Part shown: positions 54,789 through 64,000 of the stretch, one piece after another | How the letters are laid out: each line of letters starts with the position of its first letter | Numbering within the stretch: the first letter of the stretch is position 1 | The notes under the pieces: model-generated | Seen by the model: only the letters and a program-made list of their open reading frames with translations | The model's database searches: none | What the model was told of the DNA's origin: nothing | Assembly: GCA_015499995.1 (NCBI GenBank) | Contig: JADNRV010000164.1 | Span: forward strand, 49,659-113,658 | Source of the DNA: Flammula alnicola | Lineage: Eukaryota > Basidiomycota > Agaricomycetes > Agaricales > Strophariaceae | Direction of reading: 5' to 3' | DNA length: 64,000 bases | Translations under genes and position numbers: made by a program

Positions 54789-56705
54789 CTACATCCTGTC
54801 CTCCATAGACGGAGGCACAGTGTAACGTATGAGGCAGGAATTAAAAGCTGTCTGAGCATGCTCCGCGAGCTCGGTCCACAACGCCACTTGTTTTCTTGCA
54901 TATGCTTGATGCCCCGTCTTGTGAGACATCGCCTCCCGTGTCTTCCATCCATTGGCACGGTTGTGGAAGAAGAACGTTGTCCACTTCATTTCAGATGGAA
55001 TGAGAATGGATTCTTCCTCCCAGCGAAGCATTTTAGCACGTGCACGCATCCAATTGACACGGTATACTGCTTGCGACAGTTAGAAGCCAGAATTGTAAAA
55101 TGTATAGGGGGACATACATTCGTCCATGTACTCAGAAGAATCGGAGTCGCTGCCAACTTGCAACATCCAAAACCAAGGCAAGGAATATGTTCCGGCTCCC
55201 CGTGCATTCGGCTCATATATCGATTTCAAGGCAACCAATTGCTCCGGGAGTAACTTTTGGTACCGAGCGGCTATGTCTTCTGAACATCCCAATGCAAGAA
55301 TGGCGTTCCGGGCCTGATTGTACACTCTGACGAACTGCCGGACTTCGTCATCTGCTGCTTTAACTGCACTATATGCCCGCGTCTTCATTTGCTTGTTGAT
55401 GGCCAGTGCAATGTTGTTCCGGAACAGAAAAGACTTGTGACCGATTTCCCGGCGAACACCTTCAAGGGCATTTTCTGCCTGTGCAATGCGCAGCTTGAGC
55501 TCGACTTTCGCAGCAGTCTTCAATTGGCGAGGGAGCTCTCCTGGACATGTTGACGGAAGGAAGATTTCCATCTTTTCGACTTCTCCACGTGGAACTGCAG
55601 CCAGGTATGCCTCATCCTCATCGTCTCCGAGAACATCATCTCCATACGGGATTTCTCGAAGGTCAACACCATCCAGTGCCACAGCGGGGAATAGCTGCTG
55701 GAAGGAGTCTTGAAATTCATCAGCCTTTCTCCGCAGTGCCTGACGTTTCCGGTTAATTTGGAGTCGTTGGTCCCCTGAAGGCTTTTTGCCTTGCCGGCGA
55801 ATGAATGATACCAGTTGAGCCCTATATATTATCAGTGTTGGAGTCAGAGTTAGCTCGGGGATGCTCAACTGTGCTTCCTGAATCTTCATTCCAGCTACAA
55901 GCCAAGTGGTGACACCGACTCCGGAGTCTGCCTCTTGCTCTGCTTGCATCAGATTTGCCTGAATCTCGGTCTGTGGAATGACTGCGACTTTGTCAGGAAT
56001 GTACTACTTGTAAGGTAACTCAAACTCACCTTTGATGCCTTTGACATTGTAAATGTCCATCGCTTCCACATTGCCTTCCTCCCAGAGGCGTTCAGCTGTC
56101 TGGACAGACACTGTCCATAACTCAGTTTGCTCCGGAGTAGCACTTTGGCTGAGGAGCTCAAAATCAGAGCAAGCGTCAATTGCAGAAGAGCAGACATTTT
56201 TCCATTTCTTGCACAAGGTTGGAACTGGGAGATTGTCCGATGAGCAATTATCTAGACTCCTCGGAATGAAACACACCCATATCAATCATTTTCTTGAAGT
56301 TGTTATCGCCCATATGAGCATCCACATTTTCAGTTCGATGAGCCAAAGTCATGGTCCGGGCGATAGTGCTGATCCCATTCAGAATGGAGAACAGACGTTC
56401 AAGTACTTCTCCATCACTCTGCCCTGCCCCCGGGATAAAGCGTGGGGCGTATCGCCCATAGCAAACATCTTGATGACCATGAACATGAAACATTCCGATT
56501 CCGGCAACGAGGTTCAGTCCCGGGCGGAAATGGAGATATCTGCCCGCCTCCACACGCTTGCGGAGGTTCTTAGAATACTGACAGTTGATGTCGTAGACGA
56601 CGATTATTTTTGGCGCTTTGTCCGTCCGCGTATTGTTGAAAGCCTGCACCAGTCCGTAATCCACGTTCATCTGACGTTCACCTACTTGGAAGTCCACGAT
56701 GGATC
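54789..56705 (-). pseudogene. KDZ transposase, N-terminus removed
   Basis: Kyakuja-Dileera-Zisupton-type transposase. Reading on the minus strand from the break near 56700: SIVDFQVGERQMNVDYGLVQ, VVYDINCQYSKNLRKRVEAG, LNLVAGIGMFHVHGHQDVCY, RFIPGAGQSDGEVLERLFSI, TMTLAHRTENVDAHMGDNNF. Then an intron, LSDNLPVPTLCKKWKNVCSS, a long helical region, GAGTYSLPWFWMLQVGSDSD, YRVNWMRARAKMLRWEEESI and a terminal segment ending VPPSMEDRM. The order matches the family core. The usual N-terminal cysteine-cluster region and first catalytic part (roughly the first half) are absent because foreign sequence starts at about 56705. No stop codons were seen in what remains. Confidence 0.78.
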
Positions 56706-58636
56706 CGGTGAGAGACCCGCTACGCGCTCAGCGACCTAAACAACACACACAACTGCGGAGCGAGATCCTAACTAGGTCGAGCGACGCTCTACTAGCTTCA
56801 GAAATATGTAGTGTGCTGTACTCCACAGTGTTTGTTTTATTTAGCTAGCTGACTTGTAGACAGCGCCTCGCGGTTCGTTTAAAGTGGGTATGAGGGATTA
56901 TTCAAATACACGTTTTATCTTCGTTTCAAGCTTCGTTTTATCACAAGGATGAACGGTTTTATTGATTTTAAGGTTTTATGTTTTTAGAAAAGCTCTCTAA
57001 GACGCTACTAGCTCGACTTTCGAAGCACTAGCTGCTCTGGAGGCTCGGAACTCGTCTGAAACTAAGGCCGCACTGTGCGCTACCTTCTGAACGATCTGCT
57101 AGCCCACTTGGACTCTGTTTCTGACTTTCTCTAGGCACTCTTCCGGCCTCTAAGCACTCTTCTGGCTTCTAAATTCTTGGACCTTGTCCTCAAGAACTTC
57201 CCTTTAACACTAAGCCTTCTTCTGGCTTTCAAACGAACTCTATTGAAGTCAAACTGATCCTTTATTCGTCCTCTTTCTTACTAGACACTGCGTCTTAGCT
57301 CGAAATAAAACTGGGAAGAGATTGCTTAAGGTAACTAGCTACATAGGTACATCTTTTATACTACAGCTATGTGTGGTTCTAGTATGCGAATAAAATAGTG
57401 TAAAACATTCTTATCTCGTGTAAATAATGCCTGCAGGCAATGGGTATAGGGTTGGGTATTCCAGGTGACCAGATAGAGGTCAAGGGATTTGGAAATTCAT
57501 CCCATTTTAGCGCGCTAGGACGCTCCTGACTTCCGTGTACCATGCGCATCATGGGTGCGTCTCGGCTAGCGGTGCCGCTTTATTCTGGACCTGCGGCCAT
57601 CATTGATGCCGGTTCCTTCTTTCCTTTCTCGTCCTATTACCACTTTTGGTAGCCCCCCCGGGTAGAGGGTAGAGCGTGCGTCTAACTAACGCGTCCGCGT
57701 CCCGTTCGTCTCGTAGTAAGTCACAAGATACGCGCGCTAGTAGTCGTGCGTTTTGACCGCATGCTAACTAGCTGCGTCTTGTACTCCTAGCTGTAGTATT
57801 TTATAGCTAGCTTTTCAGCAATACTCTGATTGTACTGAATTCGCCGCGCACTAATTCCAAAGTATCCAGAAGTCTTTTAAATTATTCCCCATGGTGCGTT
57901 TATGCCTCGCTAGTCGTTTATGACTTATGCGTTCTGTGTTTTACTGCCTGATAACTTTTAACTGTCTCCCGGCTTATCATACGGACTCAGCTAGCTCTGA
58001 ACCGCGTCTGATTACCATTGTCACAGGTTATATGACAACTAGTAGTCGCATAGCTAGGCCTTAGACTACTAACTTGGGTAGGTTATAGTCTCTCTGTCTC
58101 GGTTATATTCTATAGGTAAAAGATGATATATTCGCGAAATTCACGCGTGGCCTATTTGCGGCCCTATCATCTCCCCCCCACGAAATCTTGACTGTCCTCA
58201 GTCAACCGGACTCATCCCTCGAGCACCACTAGGGTTCTGCTCTTTATTTCCTACTAGTTGACTTTCTGTTTTATACACTTTGTTTTCTGGTGCAGCTAGC
58301 GAGTTGCAGCATTGCTACTAGCTCTCCGCGTCTCTGGCTCTTTGACTTTTGATGCGTACTTCCCGATTGGGTAAGTTGCATGGCACAAGCGCCCATCTCC
58401 GAACACAGATCTATTTTTAGCCTGCACTGTATCTTGTAGCGCCGCTCCTTCCCTCTAGGGAATTGTTAAGCTTAGGCTTTTCGCGATCGCCCTCCCGTGC
58501 GTCGCTTCCACATTTTCTTTTCTTTTCTCTCGCATTCTTCGGTGTTCGGTTCCTCCCGACCGCTCACGTGTCCTCTGCCTTTTAAACTTCAAAAGTTCAA
58601 CTTTTCACTCCCCACTTCTCTTCTTTCATTTCGCTC
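56706..58636. other. Putative 5' LTR and leader, no gene
   Basis: About 1.9 kb with frequent CTAGCTAG-like and ACTAGC words and no coding capacity. A tRNA-resembling stretch at 57.66-57.72 kb lacks a paired T arm. Confidence 0.4.
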
Positions 58637-60186
58637 ATGGCTTCGACATCTGACGACCACTTCGAGCTCATCCGCGGGTACATCAAGTCCACTGCGAAGA
58701 TTTTCAGCTCCTTCCGCTCCTCCGGTACCCATCCTCCCGCTGCCGAGATTCGCGCAGCCATCGAGGCCATCCACGGTCCCTTAGATCAACACTTGCAACG
58801 ATTCCCGGATGACTCTATCAACTGTGATGCTCTACGCGCCTTTTTGACTTCCCTGTCGGTGGCCGCACATCAGCTTTCTAAGCGTCCCCCCGCCTGGAAT
58901 GCCTGGTTAATCCAAAACACCCCAGCAAACTTCAACGTACGCCCCACTTTCTTCTTTTTCTTTTTTTTTTTTTCTGTCTTTTCTTACTTATGAATCTACA
59001 GGCCAATAACCATTTTCTCCGCACTACCCGTCTTGCTGCAGACTATGTTTACATCGGAGACCCTGGCGACGAAGAGGAGCTCGAGGTTGACGAACTGGAC
59101 CACTCCGATTCCAGCGTCGAGGCTCCTCGCAAATCCGCTAAGGTTGGGCCTCCCACTAAACGTAAACGCATTGGTGCGCATTTCCGTTTTTGTTTCTTCT
59201 CTTTTCCTCAATCTCTTTCTAGAGTCCAGCCCTCCTCCCCGTCCTAGCCATTCTTCCGCTTCTGGCCCTTCTAGGGAAGTGGTCGCCACCTCTCCTGTTC
59301 CCTCTTCAGCCTCCACTCGCCTCAAGTCGAAGCGAGCGGCTACTTCTGCCGATGACATGCCTCCGCCTCCGGTCCCTTCCAAGGCAAAAGCTAAAGCTCC
59401 CGCCCTTAATAAGGCGCCTACTCGCGCTCCTTGTAGGTTGTTCATTTATCTTTCTTTCTTTGATACTAACTTTTACTTGTTTTCTTTTCTATTAGCGCCT
59501 GTCGTTAAGGTCGAGAAGCGTCGCCGCCCCTCCCCTGTCGCTAAACACAGCTCCCCCCCTCACGCTGTTCTGGAGCTCAGCGACGACTCCGACGACGATG
59601 CTCCTTTTGCATCGTCGTCGCGTTCCAAGTCCAAGGGCAAGAACAAGCCTCCCGGCAAGCTTCTTCCTCGCGAGGTCGCCGCAATCGAGCTTTTGAATCA
59701 GCCTGGTTCCCCATGCGAAGACGCCATCGATCTTCCTGCGGGTTTCCTGCCTTTCACCAAGCGTCTCAACGTACGTTTCCTCATCTTGTAGTGTCTCTTT
59801 TCTGACTTTTCTTTTTAGAACCCTGGAAACTGTATGGCCTGTTCCACTTTTAGTTTTAAGGGTGAGTTTCACGAGTGCACCTTTCTCGGTTGGGGAAAAC
59901 ATTGTGGCCAATGCCAGACTGGTGGCAAAGCCCGTTGCACCTTCGAGCTTATCCCCGAGGAGCTCGATCAGGTGCTCGAGAACATCGAACCGTTCAACCT
60001 TTCTACTCGTGCCCGTAAGTTTTGTTTTTTCTTTGTTTTCTTTTCTCTAATTTGTTCTGTATAGATCTTCAAGATCTCGTGGCTCGCATCCAATCCCTGC
60101 TGCAAGAGGCTACTTTGTTTTCACAGCTGGCAGATCGTGCCAATCGTCGCGCCGCCCCTCTTGTTGCTCAGCTGATTGATCACTAG
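58637..60186 (+). CDS. Intron-bearing cysteine-cluster protein within retroelement
   Basis: Start MASTSDDHFELIRGYIKSTA. About six exons, with pyrimidine-rich introns containing TTTCTTTTTCTTTT runs and ending in TACAG, TTTAG or ATTAG. Content: an N-terminal helical domain (IRAAIEAIHGPLDQHLQRFP), an acidic linker with GDEEELEVDELDHSDS, Pro/Ser/Lys-rich low complexity (PPPPVPSKAKAKAPALNKAP; KKRRRPSP-like), then NPGNCMACSTFSFKGEFHEC..HCGQCQ..C (CX2CX11CX8CX2CX7C), a likely zinc-binding module, and a C-terminal helix VARIQSLLQEATLFSQLADR ending LIDH, TAG. I know similar unnamed proteins as repeated genes in agaricomycete genomes but no function. A nucleic-acid-binding role is inferred. Introns in a retroelement reading strand are unusual. 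Confidence 0.6.
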
Positions 60187-61020
60187 TACCTACCACCCTT
60201 TATGATATACCTTAAACAAATGCCAGCACAGTCATCTGTATCCTCCCAAGTGTAGTTATGAAATGAAATGCCCTAGACAAATGAAATGAAATATATTTCA
60301 TTTCTTTCCAGAGAATATATCATAACTGGGAGGAAGATATTTCATAACTGTCTAGCTACTTATTTTATATCTATGTGGCGACTTTTTCATAACTTTTTCT
60401 TGCAATATTTCATAACTTCCTGGTTATTTCATTTCATATCTATAGGACAACTTTTTCATAATTCCCTATCAGTCTATTTTATTTATCATAGATAATTAAA
60501 TACTTTATAGATCATGTGACTGGATTATGTAATTGATGGGAAACTTAGAAATTGCCTTTTCCTTGCTCCTGCACCCATACTCTTATCAAATTATGGCCTC
60601 AAATTGAAAGTTATTTAAAAATTAGTCCAGCACCCCCTGCAGACAAGTGCAGACAATATTGCATTAATTTAGCCATTGAAACATGCTTATTTTACTTAAT
60701 TAATAATGTAATCAGTTGTCTGGAAATAATAAAATAGACATAGGGAATTATGAAAAAGTCGTCCTATAGATATGAAATGAAATAACCAGGAAGTTATGAA
60801 ATATTGCAAGAAAAAGTTATGAAAAAGTCGCCACATAGATATAAAATAAGTAGCTAGACAGTTATGAAATATCTTCCTACTAGTTATGATATATTCTCTG
60901 GTAAGAAATGAAACATATTTCATTTCATTTGTCTAGGCATTTCATTTCATAACTACACTTGGGAGGATACAGATGACTGTGCTGGCATTTGTTTAAGATT
61001 TATCATATAAATGGTAGGTA
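60187..61020. mobile_element. 834-bp fold-back element with about 300-bp inverted arms
   Basis: Ends TACCTACCA..TGGTAGGTA. Left arm about 60187-60490 and right arm about 60720-61020 pair over nearly their full length (shared: AAACAAATGCCAGCACAGTC, TGTATCCTCCCAAGTGTAGT, ACTTTTTCATAACTTTTTCT), with a few indels near the tips. The AT-rich centre (60490-60720) is unique. No coding capacity; a MITE or fold-back element. No target duplication is visible (CACTAG left, CCACTC right). Confidence 0.8.
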
Positions 61021-61646
61021 CCACTCTGCAGCAAATGCCTCCACCCCAGCCGGCGCCTATGAGAATGTACCAGCCCCCACCGCCTCCAATGATGCGCTAT
61101 CAGCCGCCAGAAGCGCCTAGGAATTGCTTCTACTGTCATATGACTGGTCATATGTACAGAGATTGTCCAGTGCGCCAAGCGCATCTGACGACGGGAAAGG
61201 TGAATCTAGGAGACGGGGGAAAACTGTACTTCCCAGATGGCAGGATGATATCGTTTGACCCAACTAGGCCTGTCAAGGATCGAGTAGATGAGTGGCACGC
61301 GAAGCAGAAAACTGACGTCGCGTTCCAATCATGGGAGACAGAGAGCGTACCGGGGATGTATCATCTCCAAGCGCATCAAGGTTCCATGTCGCTCTACACG
61401 AACCAGCAGAGAGATCAGAGGGACGAGGTGATAGAAAAATTGAGACAAGAGTTGCAGGGGAGGCCAGGTCCGTCCTACCAGTCGAGACCTAGCACGGTCT
61501 ATCAGCAGCAGCGACGAGACGAGATGGATGAGTATAGAGAGACGTATGAGGAGATGCTAGCTGCGGAAAAACAGGGGACCATACTAGCATTAACTAGGTC
61601 GGGGCAGCCACCTAGAGGAGAAGTCGAGGATCCGGGTTTCGATTGA
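61011..61646 (+). CDS. Gag C-terminal part with zinc knuckle
   Basis: Nucleocapsid-type protein of a Ty3/gypsy element. Pro-rich start (QQMPPPQPAPMRMYQPPPPP), CX2CX4HX4C knuckle CFYCHMTGHMYRDC, then GKVNLGDGGKLYFPDGRMIS and Gln/Arg-rich repeats to EVEDPGFD, TGA. The apparent ATG at 61011 lies inside the terminal repeat of the fold-back element, so the natural N-terminal capsid half of Gag is missing. It overlaps the next frame by 4 nt. Confidence 0.75.
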   Translation: MVGTTLQQMPPPQPAPMRMYQPPPPPMMRYQPPEAPRNCFYCHMTGHMYRDCPVRQAHLTTGKVNLGDGGKLYFPDGRMISFDPTRPVKDRVDEWHAKQKTDVAFQSWETESVPGMYHLQAHQGSMSLYTNQQRDQRDEVIEKLRQELQGRPGPSYQSRPSTVYQQQRRDEMDEYRETYEEMLAAEKQGTILALTRSGQPPRGEVEDPGFD

Positions 61647-62857
61647 GTTCGATGAAGGCAAAAGCGGGTACTAGGAGACAGAAAGCGACTGCTCCTAGAC
61701 TGACAGTGCCGGAGGACGTAAATAAAAAGAAACGCGTAGAGGAAATAGAGAGTAGTGAGGAGGAGGAAGAGGAGCTAGCGCCGCGACAGAGAACAGCGGC
61801 CCCGAAATCGAAGCAGAAACGGGTGGACTTCGAGATCGCCGAGGTTAATCCTGAGACTGTGGCGCATCCGAAGCCGAAGATGATGCCGTACATTGACGTA
61901 CCGCCCCTGTCGACGGTTGTCAAAATGAGACCGAAGCCCAGGGAAGAGCCAATTCCCAATATAGAAAAGAAGGGGCCGGCATATAAACACCGGGCGCCTA
62001 TTGAAGATGAAGTCGATATTGGTGAATTAGTGGAGCAACTAAAGCAGCTGAAGGTGGAAGTCACTCAAGCGCAGCTAATGGGAGTTGCGAACAGCCAAAT
62101 GCAGAAGAAATTCGTAAAAGAATTCTCAGCTAGGCGTGTACCAACCAATATTGAGGTGCGCAAGGTGACAATGATTGAAGAAGAAGAAGAAGAGGAAGTG
62201 GGGACCGACTATGAGAAGGAGGAACCATTACCACAATATATGCTAGCAGAAGATTTACCGCCGCCTAAGTATCGAGTGCTTGCAATGGATTGCGATGGCT
62301 TACCGAAGGGAGCCATTGTTATAGAAGATCCCTTTGTGCAGTATTTGAACGAGCTAGCTCCGGGTGAAGAACCTAGGAAGCTGCTAGTGGCAAAGGAATC
62401 GCACCCTTTAAAGGCGGTACATCCTGTGATCAACGGGGTGGCCACCGAGGAAGCATTATTGGATGGTGGTTCGCAAATCATCTCAATGGGAAAGGATACG
62501 GCAGTCAAACTCAGACTTAATTGGGACCCTGCGATTATTATACACATGCAGAGCGCCAATAAGCAAATTGAAAAGACATTGGGACTAGCTAGGAATGTGC
62601 CATTTGTGTTTGGAGAAATAACTTTATATTTCCAAGTACATGTAATGGTGAACCCGGCGTACAAGGTGTTACTAGGACGACCGTTTGAATGTCTAACATC
62701 TAGCGAGGTGAAGAATGCCCCAGACAGCACTCAGCTCCTCACTATCACAGACCCAAACACGTCTAGAAAAATTACTATGCCCACGTACGATAGAGGACAA
62801 CCACCGGGCATTCTAAAGAAGCAGCCCGACAGTTCTTTTCAACCCTCGATGAGTTGA
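61643..62857 (+). CDS. Retropepsin-like protease region of gypsy element
   Basis: Lies in the -1 frame relative to gag. First ATG at 61652; a frame without ATG already opens at 61643, consistent with frameshift expression. After a charged, low-complexity part (SSEEEEEELAPRQRTAAPKS) comes a protease-like fold: HPVINGVATEEALLDGGSQI, where the DxGS motif appears as DGGS; LARNVPFVFGEITLYFQVHV; YKVLLGRPFECLTSS. It ends QPSMS, TGA. It would cleave the polyprotein. Catalytic Asp present. Confidence 0.75.
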   Translation: MSSMKAKAGTRRQKATAPRLTVPEDVNKKKRVEEIESSEEEEEELAPRQRTAAPKSKQKRVDFEIAEVNPETVAHPKPKMMPYIDVPPLSTVVKMRPKPREEPIPNIEKKGPAYKHRAPIEDEVDIGELVEQLKQLKVEVTQAQLMGVANSQMQKKFVKEFSARRVPTNIEVRKVTMIEEEEEEEVGTDYEKEEPLPQYMLAEDLPPPKYRVLAMDCDGLPKGAIVIEDPFVQYLNELAPGEEPRKLLVAKESHPLKAVHPVINGVATEEALLDGGSQIISMGKDTAVKLRLNWDPAIIIHMQSANKQIEKTLGLARNVPFVFGEITLYFQVHVMVNPAYKVLLGRPFECLTSSEVKNAPDSTQLLTITDPNTSRKITMPTYDRGQPPGILKKQPDSSFQPSMS

Positions 62858-64000
62858 TGAGTTATCAAGGAGAGGTCGCACTAATGATTGAAAGAGATGA
62901 TCGAGATGGGAGTATCCAAATCATAGGATACACAACCCCTCTCGATAGCAAAAGTTTTAAAAAGAAAGAGCTGAGGAATGCGTACCTAGCTCAAGGAATA
63001 TTGGAGTCGGCAGTAGAGGACAATGACCGGGAGAAAGTGCATAAGTACTTGTATCAGACGGTCTATCAGCAGGGAACGGAACCAAGTATTCCTCAACCTA
63101 GGGGAGTGTTCGGACAAGAGATATTTCCGATAAACAGAGGGCCAGATGTAAAAGAATATGAAATAGGGGAAGAAACTGAGACGGCTAGTGTGCTAGCAGG
63201 GAAGAAATATAAACCTGTGGCCACTAAAGTGCGACCAGTGTACCAAGAGCTTCCAGATAAATTCCGAATTATACGGGACATCAAGGGAGACCCGCTAGCT
63301 GATATGCCACAGTTGAGTCCCAATCCCCCGGAGTTTACACCCACAGGGAGGTACACCGAGGAGAGGAAAAAGATAATCGACAAGGCGCATGCAGGGGACT
63401 TTCTCTGGCCAGAAGAAAAGAAGCTAGTTCACCAATTAATGATGGAACAAAATGAAGGATTCGCCTGGGATGACACGGAAAAAGGGAGATTCAAATCTGA
63501 ATTCTTCCCGCCGGTAGAGATTCCTACAATAGAGCATAAACCCTGGGTATTGAAGAATATTCCAATACCACCTGGAATGCACAAAGAGGTCTGCGACTTT
63601 ATTTGGACAAAGATTCAAGCCAAGACCTATGAACCATCTAGCTCATCATACAGATCGAGATGGTTCACCGTCATGAAGAAAGATGGTGTAACCTTTAGAA
63701 TTGTACATAGTCTCGAGCCATTAAACGCCGTGACTATCGCGCATTCAGGTTTACCACCAGCGGCTGATGCGCTAGCTGAACATTTTTCAGGACGGTCATG
63801 CGGCGGAATCTTGGACTTATATGTTGGATACGATGAGCGGCTCCTAGCTGAATCGTCGAGAGATCTGACAACGTTCCAGACACCCTTTGGAGCCCTTCGT
63901 TTAGTTTCTCTGCCAATGGGATGGACGAACTCTGTGCCAATCTTTCATGAAGATGTCACATATATTTTGAGAGAAGAAAAAAATACCGGACTACACCGAA
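62857..64000 (+). CDS. Reverse transcriptase (pol) of gypsy element, 3' end outside window
   Basis: Open, without stop, from the overlap with the protease frame to the window edge, in a further -1 frame; ATG at 62857 or frameshift entry. Contains a linker (GEVALMIERDDRDGSIQIIG), KPWVLKNIPIPPGMHKEVCD, SSYRSRWFTVMKKDGVTFRI, motif A with catalytic Asp in CGGILDLYVGYDERLLAESS, and motif B region LTTFQTPFGALRLVSLPMGW TNSVPIF. The YxDD box, RNase H and integrase would lie beyond 64000. No lesion is seen in this part. Confidence 0.85.
   Translation, partial: MSYQGEVALMIERDDRDGSIQIIGYTTPLDSKSFKKKELRNAYLAQGILESAVEDNDREKVHKYLYQTVYQQGTEPSIPQPRGVFGQEIFPINRGPDVKEYEIGEETETASVLAGKKYKPVATKVRPVYQELPDKFRIIRDIKGDPLADMPQLSPNPPEFTPTGRYTEERKKIIDKAHAGDFLWPEEKKLVHQLMMEQNEGFAWDDTEKGRFKSEFFPPVEIPTIEHKPWVLKNIPIPPGMHKEVCDFIWTKIQAKTYEPSSSSYRSRWFTVMKKDGVTFRIVHSLEPLNAVTIAHSGLPPAADALAEHFSGRSCGGILDLYVGYDERLLAESSRDLTTFQTPFGALRLVSLPMGWTNSVPIFHEDVTYILREEKNTGLHR

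Larger units (their letters stand above)
51230..56705. mobile_element. KDZ-type DNA transposon with TET/JBP gene, right end truncated
   Basis: Contains a plus-strand TET/JBP dioxygenase, a minus-strand accessory gene and the C-terminal two-thirds of a minus-strand KDZ transposase. The co-occurrence of TET/JBP and KDZ transposase in one element is known from basidiomycetes. The transposase stops abruptly near 56700, where LTR-element-like DNA begins. The left boundary is inferred from the end of LINE similarity and the palindrome array. Confidence 0.75.
56706..64000 (+). mobile_element. LTR retroelement (Ty3/gypsy type), 3' part outside window
   Basis: Supported by Gag zinc knuckle, retropepsin-like and reverse transcriptase frames at 61.0-64.0 kb. 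A putative 5' LTR with TG..CA ends may be about 56709-58168 (TGAGAGACCC..CCCTATCA), followed by TCTCCCCCCACG; this cannot be confirmed without the 3' LTR. An internal gene at 58.6-60.2 kb and an 834-bp fold-back element lie between LTR and gag, so the element may be composite. Confidence 0.65.

Noticed and set aside
54235..54808. Several 100-160 codon frames on both strands
   Set aside because: They arise from repeated ATGCCGG words and are open on both strands at once; no motif or splice support.
57655..57720. tRNA-like stretch GTAGAGCG..CTAACTA..GTTCG
   Set aside because: An anticodon-like stem exists, but the T stem and acceptor do not pair; it lies inside a putative LTR.

Overview
The window is nuclear DNA of a filamentous basidiomycete, most likely an agaricomycete. 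Genes are split by many introns of about 50 nt. A divergent histone H2A/H2B pair carries three introns per gene. The gene content is also typical of mushroom-forming fungi: a NACHT-TPR receptor, a DUF3602 relic, a KDZ transposon carrying a TET/JBP dioxygenase, and a Ty3/gypsy element with an agaricomycete-style reverse transcriptase. All exon structures below were worked out by eye from splice sites and protein motifs.

Region 1 (1-15 kb) holds single-copy host genes: a very long GH18 killer-toxin-like chitinase (start outside the window), a small unknown protein, a CNH-domain (Vps39/TGFBRAP1-like) gene lacking its C-terminal half, and an alpha/beta hydrolase on the minus strand. Region 2 (15.4-30.7 kb) is a large imperfect inverted repeat. 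Its arms (about 15.44-22.70 and 25.57-30.71 kb) carry paralogous TPR genes, conserved unknown ORFs, matching TATA boxes and matching tandem duplications. The H2B/H2A pair sits in the central spacer. The left arm has an extra block with a second TPR gene. A further diverged copy of the inner repeat lies at 38.95-39.86 kb.

Region 3 (30.7-42.2 kb) contains a short unknown exon pair, a broken DUF3602 gene, a large NLR-like gene (MLKL/HeLo-like N-terminus, NACHT, about 15 near-uniform 42-residue TPRs) and a secreted lysophospholipase. Region 4 (44.2-64 kb) is a nest of mobile elements. A LINE ORF1 is interrupted by a complete hAT transposon with a perfect 8-bp target duplication. It is followed by a KDZ element (TET/JBP dioxygenase, accessory coiled-coil protein, truncated KDZ transposase), which is cut by an LTR retroelement that contains an intron-bearing cysteine-cluster gene, an 834-bp fold-back element, and gag, protease and reverse transcriptase frames running off the right edge.

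The most striking items are the inverted repeat enclosing the core histone pair, the exactly dated hAT-in-LINE insertion, and the KDZ-TET/JBP element with palindromic ACGAGCTCGT sites near its left end.
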